From Plantago ovata (Eukaryota > Streptophyta > Magnoliopsida > Lamiales > Plantaginaceae), in the NCBI GenBank assembly GCA_028274465.1, contig CM051455.1, forward strand, positions 111,660,261 to 111,724,260: 64,000 nucleotides of DNA. The letters run 5' to 3'. Under the pieces are notes generated by a model that worked only from the letters and a program-made list of their open reading frames with translations, searched no databases and was not told where the DNA came from. Position numbers and translations under genes: made by a program. This document shows positions 11,501-21,389 of this stretch, piece after piece. Positions within the stretch are counted from its first letter, which is position 1. Each line of letters begins with the position of its first letter.

Positions 11501-13783
11501 TGGTGGATTGAAGTTAACAGTTGCTGAAAATACTCAATCTGACAATCAGCAAGCTGAACAACAACAATCTCAGCAAGAATCTCAACCTCCTCCTGCTGCT
11601 GCTGAAAATCAAGCACCTGTACAAGGTGCTGATACTGAAGAAGAATACGCCAGAAAAAGGGCTGCCTTGAAAAATGGCAAGAGTCCAGTTTCTGATGCCA
11701 AGGTTACTGAAGAAAACCTTGAAGATGAGGATGAAGAAGATGAAGATTACCAACGAGCTCTACAAAACAGTCTCGTGATCCATGCAAGGCATACGCAGGA
11801 TCTGGAAATTGGTGAATCTTCAACACCAAAATCAAAGGAAGTTCCATCCCTTCCACTTACTACTGGAGAAACTCCAGTTATTGAGTCTCAAACGTTGCCT
11901 TCAGAAACTACTCAATTAAAACTAACTACTGGCAAAACTCCAGTAATTGAGCCACAAACTCAATTGAAACAACTATCTACTGGTGAAACTCCAGTCGTTG
12001 AGTCTGAAGTGTTGACATCAGCAACTACTCAACAAAAAGGAAGAAAAGCTACTGACAAAGGCTTAAAAGTCACTCAACTTGATGAATCTGAGGATGATGA
12101 CGACTTGTCAGAAAATGATGATGAACAATCCAAGCGAGACCCAAAAGTCGTTCAGATTCCTCCTCCTGATTACATCAATGATTTAGACGATGGTCTAAGA
12201 GCCGAATTGCTGACGCGTGATGATCAGTTTGCTTCTGAAATTAAGTTTCATTCCTTAACACCTCATTTAGTGTCGTTCCCAAGAGTTGAGGAGTTTACTC
12301 CCAGAATTCTAGCACTAAAGCAAGTCCATGATGCCTGCAAAACTGAAGATGAGGCATTGCTTGCTGAGAGCCCACTTGACATTGGAAAGATATTAGCTAC
12401 AGTGCTGACACGCACTACAACTTTGACAATATCTCAGAGAGACATAAGTCTTTATCACAAGAGCTATGAAGAAGATGTAAGTCAGGCGCTCAAGCTTGCA
12501 AAGAATGCTCTTGTCAAGGCTCAAAATATTATGGATGAGAAGGCCGCAACAGAGAAAAGACATGAAGAGAACATGATGAATATTCAAAAAGAGTTGGCAA
12601 CAATGAACTCTGACCAACAAGCAATCATCATGAAATATAACAGTCTCAACACTCTTGCTGAAAATTGCAATGAGTTTTATTCTCTGCACATCACTCCGAT
12701 GTTGCAATTCATGTCTAAGGGGGAAAAGAAGAACACTAGAAAAAGCAATCAAGCCCCTCCTACTCCTGCTGTTGATGTGCCACTTCCATTAGAACCTCTT
12801 GCTGAAAGAGAGCAAAGTTCTAAAAGACAAGCAGAATCTGAGTTAAATTCAGCAGGTACCAAAAGAGAAAAACCGCTGCTGAAACTCAAGATTTATGTCA
12901 CACTGAAAGTCATCACAATCTGAATGAAGATGATGAAGAAGATGATGACAATCAAACAATAGCTCAATCCATAAGAGCTAGACCCTTAACAGCCATAACT
13001 CCGTCTGGCCACTCAAGACATTTTTCGTCTGACACTTCAGCAAGAGATCAAGACAATGCTATATCAAGAAGAAGAAGGCAAAGACAGGAAGAGAAAAGGC
13101 TGGCCAGCATTGCTATTGGCTCCGGCATTGAATATACTAAGACCAGCAATGAGGAAACCACTCAGAATGTAATCAGAAACATTCATGGTTGCTGGATTTT
13201 AAAGCTGGAAGACTTGCTGGTAAATGAGTTCTTTCCTACAGCCATTTTGAATCAAATGTTCAAATGGATTGAACTCAAGGTCCAAAGAAATCAAAGGGAA
13301 GAATCCCTCCCAAGAAATGTTGCTGGGAGATGGTTGAATCTTGAGGTCCAAGTAAGAAGAATTGCCATTGGTAAGACATACAAGCAAGAACCAAATCTGA
13401 TCAAACCACCTGGCATTGCTTACTATGCTGACCCGGTAACAAAGAAACCTAAGAAGAAACTTGTATTGATTCCTTATGAGTACTTTTATCTCACTGCTAA
13501 GGATCAAGAAGAAGATCTTCTCTGGTTAAGAAAGATTCATCCGAGAAGCATTTCAGATACACAACTTCTCCATGCCAGCAATTGGGGCATGCATTTGTGG
13601 GTAACTAATTACATGGAAATGAATGCTGAAAAGCATCATCATACTGCCTGCAAAAATGCAAGAATTCTTCAACTACAAGTCCGTAGGCTTCTGGAAAACT
13701 ACGAGAAGGATTGTGTTGAATTCACTGCACTTGCTGAGAAGAGTGTAAGAGAGATTTTGAGAAAATCCTCTGAAAGAGCTTAA
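8563..13783 (+). pseudogene. Giant extra ORF (aORF) of copia 1, about 1,740 codons
   Basis: Long ORF between pol and the 3' LTR, the place where Sireviruses carry an env-like ORF. The ancestral start at 8563 reads ATA; copia 2 and copia 3 have ATG there. One missing A near 9774 moves the frame into 9936-12923, and another A lost near 12880 moves it into the last segment (to 13783). In order it has: a basic Ser/Lys N-terminus; a globular domain (about 8690-9530) with conserved QWGGFAKEKYIRYFYEQEL and MEFYNNAEIQ motifs; a long Glu/Gln/Ala-rich region with many VAE units; an acidic tract near 11380-11480; three TTGETPVIE-like repeats near 11865-12000; a coiled coil (about 12450-12680); and a folded-looking C-terminal domain of about 190 residues from about 13214. 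I see no clear signal peptide or membrane segment, so an envelope role is not supported. The N-terminal domain may belong to the 'putative plant transposon protein' family. Function unknown. Confidence 0.75.
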
Positions 13784-14044
13784 GTCCCTGCAATAGTTTC
13801 TGTTAAAGTTTTTGTTTGCTGATTTCTTGTTATCTATGCTTTCTTGTAAACTTCCGATTGATAACTTTCAGCAATGAATTCTTTTTGACTCTTATTGGTT
13901 TTTGATTATGCAAATTACTTATGCTTAATGTTTATTTATTCAAGTATGCTTGCATTAATCATCTGTTTTATTCAACATCAGAAACCTCTAAAAGGGTAAC
14001 AATTAATTTAGCCATGGATTGCTAACATCAAAAAGGGGGAAATT
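13784..14044 (+). other. Copia 1 3' untranslated region with polypurine tract
   Basis: AT-rich stretch after the aORF stop, ending in the polypurine tract AAAAAGGGGGAAA-type sequence at 14030-14042, directly before the 3' LTR. The tract primes plus-strand DNA synthesis in LTR retrotransposons. No other feature seen. Confidence 0.8.
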
Positions 14045-14777
14045 TGTTAGGAAACTTGTAACTTTTGATGAGCAATTAACCATGCTAAATTAAGAACAGT
14101 CCAGTAACTAGTACTCTTAAGGTCCATAGGAATTTAGAATTTTAAGGACATTGTAAAAGAGGAACGTTTGCTGCTGACTTAGTTAGGTATTAGATAAGTT
14201 ATTTCTTTTGCGTATGATGTATTTTATTTTCAGAAAAGAAAATATCTTATTGATGCTTAGCTTTAATGAATCTTATTTTCTGAAAAAAGAAAATAACCTA
14301 TTGAAGCATTTGCTGAAGATATATTTTGTTTATTACAAAAAAATTATTGAAGCAAATAAGAAACCGGTCAGAATCTTGAAGACTTTTGAAGATCTGAAGA
14401 TTTGAAGACTTGAAGACTTGAAGACTTGAAGATTGCTGAAGACTGGTAAGGCACGTGTTTTCTCAGAAAGTGGAATGTTCAGCAACAGCATTGCATAAGT
14501 GAAAATCTGAAAGACAGAGTAGGTTGTGCTTGCTGAAACTGAGACTGAACACTTACTGATAAACATATGTGACCTCTTGCTTAATGTACGAGAATTTGCG
14601 CTCCAATGTTACTGTTTGAATTCTATTCAAATGTGCATTTAATGCAAAGCTTACACGCGAAGGACATGAAGACTAGAAGACAAACAAAGTCGTTGCTGAA
14701 AGTACAAAAGCAAGATAGTGACATGTTAAGGAACAAAAGCCTTAGGATTTGAAATTCAAACGGCTCCTTACTTGCAC

Positions 14778-14785
14778 TATAAATA
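14778..14785 (+). promoter_or_regulatory. TATA box in copia LTR
   Basis: TATAAATA in the context CACTATAAATAGAGG, conserved in the copia 3 and copia 4 LTRs (about 28453 and 47039). Probable core promoter of the element's genomic RNA. Confidence 0.65.
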
Positions 14786-15497
14786 GAGGTCATCTGGCAA
14801 AGAGTTGAAGGGTGTCAACAACGTGATCAAACTCTCACTTGTGCTTAAAAACTCACGTACCTTCAATCACTCTTACTGCCATTGATCCGTTCCAAGACTA
14901 AAAGCTTGAAAAAGCTACTTGTGAAGAATTAGAACAAACTCGGCTAAGAAATTAGTTTAGTGTGCTTTCTTTTGAACAAGAACAAGTCTTGACACCAGAA
15001 ACAATCAAACTTGTTTACTGCAAAGTATTCCAAGTTGTGTTTCTTAGATTACTTGTTGTAACTGAATAAGTTATAATTAAGTCATCTCACCCCAAAACTC
15101 TCTAACTGAAAATACACCCTTTCAGGCATGATATTCAGGGGGAACTTAATCCAGCATAGCTTTGCTAATTAAAAGTACCAAGTTTGGTGGAGAACAAGGT
15201 TGAGTTCTCTAGTTTAGGTTGGAGACAAAGCAAGTGCGCTTTGGTTTCTGTTGAATCGCTTTAGATAGGAGATTGTAAGGAACCTCAATCATATCTTAGT
15301 GGATTCAGTCCTAGAAAGGACAAAGTGGATTAGTTGAGAGATTACGCCACTCTCAGATACCACTATAAAAGCGTTTGTGTGATTTACTTACTGCATTTAG
15401 CTTTCAGCAAATTATATCTGTTTGTACACAGTCACTCACTTCACTTGCTGAAAGAGCACTTATTGTTTCAAAGACTTCCGCTCTCTGATTTCAGGTA

Positions 15498-15597
15498 TCA
15501 GCAAACCAAGCTACTGTAAAGTAACTTACGCTTGCTGAGAAAGTTAAGTATCAGCAACCTCATTACTGAAAAGTAATAAGTACTTGCTGAGAAAGTT
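15498..15597 (+). repeat. Two tandem double hairpins near the LTR 3' end
   Basis: Each unit has an outer stem TCAGCAA...TTGCTGA and an inner stem of the form ATTACT-GAAA-AGTAAT. The second unit (15551-15590) is perfect. The first (15498-15538) is partly degraded. The pair recurs at about 29184-29285 and 47770-47877. In copia 4 the inner stem of unit one is GTTACT/AGTAAC, a matched change in both arms. Confidence 0.7.
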
Positions 15598-15673
15598 TTT
15601 AAACGACGAAAGTTTGAAAAGACTATTCACCCCCCCCCCCCTAGTCTTTTCTTGTTGTTTAAAGGGACCAACA

Positions 15674-16154
15674 GAATCAAAGGTACCTCTCATGAACCCT
15701 AACTTTCTTGAATTTGGGATTTTATCTTCATTAGCTTCAATTGTTTTATGCATTGGTGAATTAGAGTTTGATGATGATTGTTGAGCATGTTTCTTACTAG
15801 ATGTGATGTCTAAATTCGAATTTTGCTCCTCTTGATTTATGATGAACTCTATTGCTCGAATTTTTGCTATATAATTATTTGATTATTGTTAGCCTTCAAT
15901 TTGAGTTATGTTATGATTATGGTGATGTTGTGATTGCATGAGAATGTGTTGGATTGGTTGGGTAATTCAATTGGAGAGTTTGTTTGCTTGGTTTAGATTC
16001 GTATGGATATATCGTAACGAAGTCTTAAAGCTTCTCGATTTGTCCATATGAACTTTAGCAAGCCTTCAAACTCACCATGAGATTACTTGAGTGAGTATTG
16101 GAGTCTAAGTCTCATTGTCTGTTGAAGTTATGTAATAAGATTATTCTAGGTACA
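15674..16154 (+). other. Gypsy A leader upstream of aORF
   Basis: AT-rich noncoding stretch that resembles, on the opposite strand, the sequence upstream of the gypsy D aORF (for example the CATGAACCCTAA segment). It ends ATTCTAG then GTACA then the ATG. The AG five bases before the ATG looks like a splice acceptor, as in gypsy D and F. Confidence 0.5.
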
Positions 16155-17399
16155 ATGGCATCAAGAAGAACCAAGAGATCAAGGGGAGAAGGGACCTCGA
16201 GTGCCCAACAAACGGCCACACCCGGCGAGTATCGCCAATCGGGGAGGGCAAGGCAATTCGAAGCGAGTTTTCATGCCCACAAACACACGTACATTTCTGA
16301 GAGGAGCATTCGCTTCACGGCTGGTGAGAGCGAGTTGGATGGTGCCAGAGAGCTCAACAAGCTCATTACTGAGCGAGGGTGGAAGTACTATGGCGAGGTC
16401 ATGCCAAATTGGGACGAAGAAGTAGTGGAGGACTTCTACATTGCCTTCACGGACTACAATGAACGGACCGGTGAGGTTCCCGTCCGCGGTGTTGGGGTCG
16501 AGTTTACTCCTTTGAGCATCACTAGCTTCATTATGCGATTGGATAGGCCACTGGCACGGGATCTCACCTTCGAGGCAAGGATGATGTTGAAGTTCGTTCA
16601 AGCCAATCTGATTCCTAGTACACATGATTCCTAGGTTCAGTCCTATTACGGAGTCCTAGTCTATGCTCTCTTGCATGATCTGCCTCTCACTCCTGGCATC
16701 GTCATCTTCGAGGAATTCAATCGCCGTCGTAATGCAAATCGGAAGCTTGCCTTTGGTAACTTAATCACGGGCATGTGCAAGGAGGCCGGAGTTCCCGACC
16801 TCGTACTGGACAAGAAGCCGAAGAAATCCATCAACATTGATACGTACAATGAGATGTACGGGACTTGGTGCACTCAGCAAGGAGAACCCATGCAACCAAG
16901 AGTTACGCGCCATGTGACACCTCCTCCACCTCCACCTACGGCCGGACAAGGAAGCTTCGACTTCTCAGAGTTCAACCGGATCTTGGTCGATCAGTTTGGG
17001 AACTTCCAAACCACCATGTTGGAGGCTCAGTCGACCCAGCTTACCGAGCAATTCCGGGGATTTGAGGAGCGCGAAGTCAAGAGGTGGGAGGACTTCCGAG
17101 TGATGGAGGAGCAGCGTTGGGATGATTACCAAGGGCATGTAGATCAGCGTTGGGAAGCCGCTCGAGTAGAGGACACTAGGCGTTGGAGAGCCCACCAAGA
17201 GGAGATGATGAACCGCAATGACGCCCTAGCTCGCCGAATTTCGGGGTATCCTTTCTATGATCAGACCGGTGGTAGTGGAGTGCCTTTTCTAACACCCCCT
17301 ACGACCCCTTCTCCTAGAGACACCAACCAACAGAGGCCACATTTATCGGTAGTATTTTTATATTATCGTTATTTTGGCTTGTTTACTATTGTTGGTTGA
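16155..17399 (+). pseudogene. Gypsy A aORF (putative plant transposon protein)
   Basis: Extra ORF of about 414 codons between pol and the 3' LTR of gypsy A. The ATG at 16155 begins MASRRTKRSRGEG; the upstream ATG-less extension is ignored because gypsy D starts at the matching place. Reading is interrupted once by TAG at 16632-16634, where gypsy D has Trp (NDSW); TGG to TAG is a single change, and the frame continues to 17399. It has a basic N-terminus, a globular domain with ITERGWKYYGEV and DFYIAFTDYNERTGEVPVRG, a Pro-rich linker near 16920, then a Trp/Glu/Arg-rich coiled coil (about 17040-17210). The RGV...F.P.SI...I pattern resembles the plant-specific 'putative plant transposon protein' domain carried by many gypsy elements. 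The biochemical role of that family is not known to me. Confidence 0.75.
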
Positions 17400-19283
17400 A
17401 ACTCTTTTCATTTCGATTTGGTTGTATGATGTTATGACTTATGACTCTTGTACTCTTTATTTGCTTTTGTAGTTGTGGTCTGTGTGCCTTTTGTCGTGAT
17501 TAGTTTAGTCTAGTGTTTGTCTTGGTGCCTTAGGTGATTAAGATAGGGAAAAAAAAAAAACAATCGAAAATCTGGAAACAGAGCCAAGCGAAGCGCCTGG
17601 CAAGCCCAAGCGGTCCGCTTGGAATTCCAGTAAGAATTTCATTCTTACTGGAATTTCAAGCGGAGCGCCTGGAGCCTCCCCAGGGCTCCGCTTGGACCCT
17701 GTACCCAGATTTTCCTCGTTTTTTCTATTCTTCTCACCTTTGCGCACCCGTTTTCACATGTTTCTTGAGTCCTTTCAGGTACTACTCATATATAGGAGAT
17801 TGGACACGAACCTTTATCTCAGGGAACTGTACTTTCAATCCAATTTTTCCTTTTCATTCAACTTTTCTTTGCTCGAGGACGAGCAAAAGTTTAGGTTTGG
17901 GGAGGGGGTATTGGATTTTCAGTACTATATGCTTGTGTGGTTCGTACATGCCTGATTTTACTCAAGTTCATTTGATTTGTCGTGTTTTTTTCAAATTTTT
18001 GCATGCATATCATCCCTAGATTAGTTGTTGCACGTTGTTGTGTGTGGAGTTTATTGCCAAGTCTTTTGAACTTTTTTATTGAGTAGACTAAGTGTTTATG
18101 ACCATTGATCATATGTTGCATCACTTTGCAAGTAGTTTGAGGCTTGTCTCGCTTGGTTTGTCACATTCGCATGTGCACTAGTTAAGCTTAGTAGTCTCAA
18201 CATCACCTTGAGTGGTGTTTCTTTTGCTGCGGTTCACGATGGCCTTATAAAATGATGCATGTTAGAGTCTATGGTTGTGGCCCGTGTAATTATGTACGTA
18301 AGAGGCGACAAGTTCTTCACCTCGATTAGAGATTGCCAAATGCCTAGGAAGGAGGTAGTGTGAGGTGTGCGATTCCTTGTATTAAACCTATTCTATCGAA
18401 TAGGTTTGGGGAGGGGGTTGCCTTATTGATCTTGTCTTTCGTCTTTGAGTCGTTGTAAAGTTTCCCTTTTTATTTTTCTTTTTGTTTTGTGTCCCAACCT
18501 ATTCTTTCGAATAGGTTTGGGGAGGTGTTTTTGACACTTAGAACTGCTGCTTGCCCCTATATACAAAAAAAAAAGAGAAAGAGAAAAAGAAAAGAAGAAA
18601 AAAAGAGAAATGAAAAAGACAAAATAAAAAAAAAAGGAAGAAGAAAGAAAATAAAGAATAAGACCCAAAAGCAAAATAAGGGTCGTTGCAAGCCAAAAGC
18701 AGTCTCATAGTGTCAAGTGTCATGTAAATATTTTGTCCTTGTGAAGTTATCGAGTTGTAAATTCTATCTTTCGTTTCGTGTCGCCTTTGTCCAAGGCCTG
18801 TTCTTGACCACCCTCGTCTTGCTATTGAAGAAGTGGTTGAAGGAGACTCATTAGTTGAGAGTCTGGGTAGAATAGGGGAGTGTCTTCTCTTTCTAGGGAA
18901 CCCTCCTTCGTTTCATGAGAGCCAGTATTGTTTCGCCCTCTCTTGAGGAAAAGTCTCGCTTGGTGAACAGTAGTAAGCCCTCGGTTTCATAGGCACGGGG
19001 CAATTGTAGTATGATAACACGCATCATTGTGTCGTCACTGACCAGGTCCAGGTAGAAGATGTTACGAGAGACTCCTTTGTTTAACCAAGTGCACATGAGA
19101 ATGTGTATATTCGCAATCGAGGCATTCTTCAACCTACTTTCATGTCATGCTCATTTGGTTTTGTTCATAAGCATTTGGTAGATTCAATAGATTAGTTCAC
19201 TTTACTTGGCATGAGACTCCTTTTGTGTTGCATTTAGGATAGTTTGTTGCTTGAGGACAAGCAAAGGTTTGGTTTGAGGAGTT
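17400..19283 (+). other. Gypsy A 3' UTR with palindromes and polypurine tract
   Basis: Noncoding. In order: a GC-rich inverted-repeat cluster (17574-17700); a GAGGACGAGCAAAAG motif followed by a G-rich purine run (about 17876-17910); two palindromes AACCTATTC-N4-GAATAGGTT at 18384-18407 and 18496-18517, each followed by GGTTTGGGGAGG; an A/G-rich simple-sequence tract (about 18565-18660); a conserved block around 19036 (CACTGACCAGGTCCAGGTAG); and finally GAGGACAAGCAAAGG plus the purine-rich stretch before the LTR. Gypsy D, E and F share the same order. Confidence 0.7.
17574..17700. repeat. GC-rich inverted-repeat cluster in gypsy A
   Basis: Includes a perfect inverted repeat with 15-bp arms (17623-17637 and 17641-17655, spacer TTC), flanked by palindromic words such as AAGCGGTCCGCTTGG and AAGCGGAGCGC. 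A related cluster with the same AGCG...CGCT words lies in this element's LTR at 19605-19750. Confidence 0.7.
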
Positions 19284-20685
19284 TGATGAACGTTTTTTGA
19301 CGCGTTCATCTTGTCTTTTTTACCTTATTTTGCTATCTTCTAGCCTTGCTTTTTGGTTAGTTTTGTAGAATAGTGTCACGTTTTGTGTTTTCTGCATTTT
19401 CAGGCACTTAGGTACGAAACGACGTTTTTGGAGCTAAAAACGAGCCTTTTTGATGAAAAGATGGCCCCGTTGAAGTTCCCCAATCTCCGTGGCTTGTTCG
19501 TGAGTGTCTGAGCCTCAATAAGCATTGAGAAGGATGAGTCCAAGGCACCCGAGGGCCATACGAGGGTAAAAAGATTGAGTTTGAATACAAAAATCTGCCC
19601 AGGAGCCAAGCTAAGCGCCTGGAATAGTGAAGCGCTCCGCTTCATTTTCCAGGAGCTTCGGCACAGCAACCAAGCGAAGCGTTTGGGGGGCGTAAGCGCT
19701 TCGCTTGCCAAGCGCTCCGCTTGGCCTCTCCAAGCGGTCCGCTTAGCAGCGGTTACGTTTTCGGATTTTCCTTCTTAGATTTGATCTTCTGTTACTTTTT
19801 GGGGACTTTTGAACTGTAGCTTCGTTTTGGAGAGCTCCTAAGCCCCAAAACTCAGAGAAAACTCATATTACATTGTATTTTAGATTGGATTAAAGGTTTT
19901 GGCATAGGATTTCATCCATTGTTTCATCTACGGAGAGGTTTTCATCAATACCCACCGATTAGTGACAGCTTCGTGGTAACATTGTATCATTATCTCTTGT
20001 CTAGTAGTTTGATTTGATGTATTCTATTTACAATTCATATGATTTGATGTCTATGTTGATGAATAGGAGTAGCTAAATCCTTTGTGTTGGTGGTAGAATG
20101 TAGAATATGCATGCTATGGGTTATGTTTATGCTTACATGAGATTGTGATTCAATCTTGCTGCAAATCCCTTCATATGATTCTTAGTTGCCTATAAAATAT
20201 ATTCGAATTGAGTATAGTGACAAACTCTTGGTCAATGAAAGCTATAGGATTGTATGTTAGAGATTTGCAGCATGCTAGATAAATAGTGTTAGTGACAAAC
20301 ACCTCTAAAGTATTGATAGTGGTCTTTTACGATGTGTGTCTTGAAAGTTACCTAGACGAGTTGCTTAGCAGACTTGATCGAAGGTTTTACGCACTGAACT
20401 TGTGAGCATATTCGTAACCCATGCATGTGTATTTGATTTCTACCACCAACCGTTTTCCAAACTTGATTACAACAATCTGATTTCTCGTTGCTCTGTTCTA
20501 AGAAAGCAATTCCATAAACTCTTGAATTCGTTGACTGAAATAACTAGAAAAAACCTCAAACAAAGCCACGTTAGGTCCCGAGAGAACGACACTCGGGGAA
20601 AACTTGCCATTGCACTCTAGTTTGTGTAGTGATAAGTGTTCGTTTGCTTTTAAACAAATTTAATTGGTGAAAAACGACATCATCA
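19284..20685 (+). mobile_element. Gypsy A 3' LTR
   Basis: 1,402 bp, starts TGATGAACG after a purine-rich tract and ends CATCATCA. The start contains an inverted repeat GATGAACG...CGTTCATC. It includes a GC-rich palindrome cluster (19605-19750) and the body motifs shared with other gypsy LTRs here (GAGTAGCTA, ACGACACTCG). It is followed by ATTGA, the presumed target duplication. Confidence 0.8.
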
Positions 20686-21389
20686 ATTGACAACCTTTGG
20701 TGGTAAACTTGTATCTCACAATTCTTCTATTTATCTTTCAATTAAACATGTTTTCTTTAATTATTGCTTCAATTATGATTGTTGATTGTGTTATTGATAT
20801 GAGTAGCTAAGGATCTAGTTGGTGATAGTATGTGAATTCGTAGCTATGGTTCGTATTATGCATGATTGAGTTTCTGAGTCTTTTACTTGTTTAATTATCT
20901 TAATTCGATTCTTTGATCCGACTAAGCCATATATCTTCGTAGAAAGGTGTTAGAAACACTAGGACAAATCAAGATCATCGATTCAATTATATATAATTTG
21001 CAAGTACTACTTGAACTAAGACTGATAACCTTAGCCAAGTATTAGTATACATAGGAAGCTTTCAAAATACACGTCTGCAAACCTGTCTTTGGTATTTGTA
21101 ATTGAATTACTTTTAAGACAGTACGAGTTGCACTTTCATGCATAATTAGAACTTGATGCTTAGAACGAGCATACTATCACCAGCTTTCTCCATATCTTGT
21201 TAAGTAGAGTTAATATAAATTTGTTCTTTGAAATTATATATAGTTATTTAGTTAAAGCTAGTTTAATCCCTAGAGATCGACACTCGAGGTCATCTTACCT
21301 CTGCACTACGTGTTTTGTGTAGTTGTGAGTTGACCTTTGGCTTAAAACAAATTTATTTGATTGTTCGAGTCTGACAATCTCGTTCATCA
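20686..21389 (+). mobile_element. LTR B, 3' portion (interrupted by gypsy A)
   Basis: Starts ATTGACAACCTTTGG, which is internal to the gypsy LTRs, and ends CTCGTTCATCA, their 3' terminus. It carries the family landmarks (GAGTAGCTA, GATCGACACTCGAGG). Its 5' part should lie left of gypsy A, outside the window. It abuts the copia 2 aORF at 21390, so this LTR, or the element it belonged to, was inserted in copia 2. Confidence 0.75.

Larger units (their letters stand above)
14045..15673 (+). mobile_element. Copia 1 3' LTR
   Basis: Begins TGTTAGGAAACTTG immediately after the polypurine tract and ends GGGACCAACA, giving the TG...CA ends expected of an LTR. The same termini bound copia 3 and copia 4 LTRs, where a primer-binding site follows. 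It contains TATAAATA at 14778, a run of 12 C at 15630-15641 and two tandem double hairpins at 15498-15590. The five bases after it, GAATC, should be the target duplication; the partner lies off-window with the 5' LTR. Confidence 0.9.
15674..20685 (+). mobile_element. Gypsy A, 3' portion (aORF, 3' UTR, 3' LTR)
   Basis: Downstream part of a Ty3/gypsy element of the Athila/Tat type, cut on its left by copia 1. It has an aORF, a long structured 3' UTR, a polypurine tract and an LTR of 1,402 bp. The LTR ends CATCATCA and is followed by ATTGA then CAACC. LTR B-type sequences elsewhere read ATTGACAACC without interruption, so gypsy A inserted into LTR B with ATTGA as target duplication. No gag or pol of this element is in the window. 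Confidence 0.8.

Noticed and set aside
1-13090. Genuine tandem duplication of a 6.4-kb copia segment
   Set aside because: The copies end and begin exactly at a 100-N gap, with indels concentrated at the gap edges. A contig overlap explains this more simply, though reads are needed.
8563-13783. Calling the copia aORF an envelope gene
   Set aside because: Its position fits env-like ORFs, but I see no signal peptide, membrane segment or fusion-like region, so only a neutral name is supported.
15630-15641. Run of 12 C as a regulatory or quadruplex element
   Set aside because: It is a homopolymer whose length varies between LTR copies; only the CACCCCC-CTAG context is conserved, so a specific role is not supported.
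16179-16625. 148-codon frame on the minus strand
   Set aside because: Shadow of the gypsy A aORF on the opposite strand; no family resemblance and no conservation in gypsy D.
18489-18710. Lys/Glu-rich frame in gypsy A 3' UTR, with similar frames near 39833, 58414 and 63034
   Set aside because: They come from A/G- or T/C-rich simple sequence and lack conservation at the protein level.
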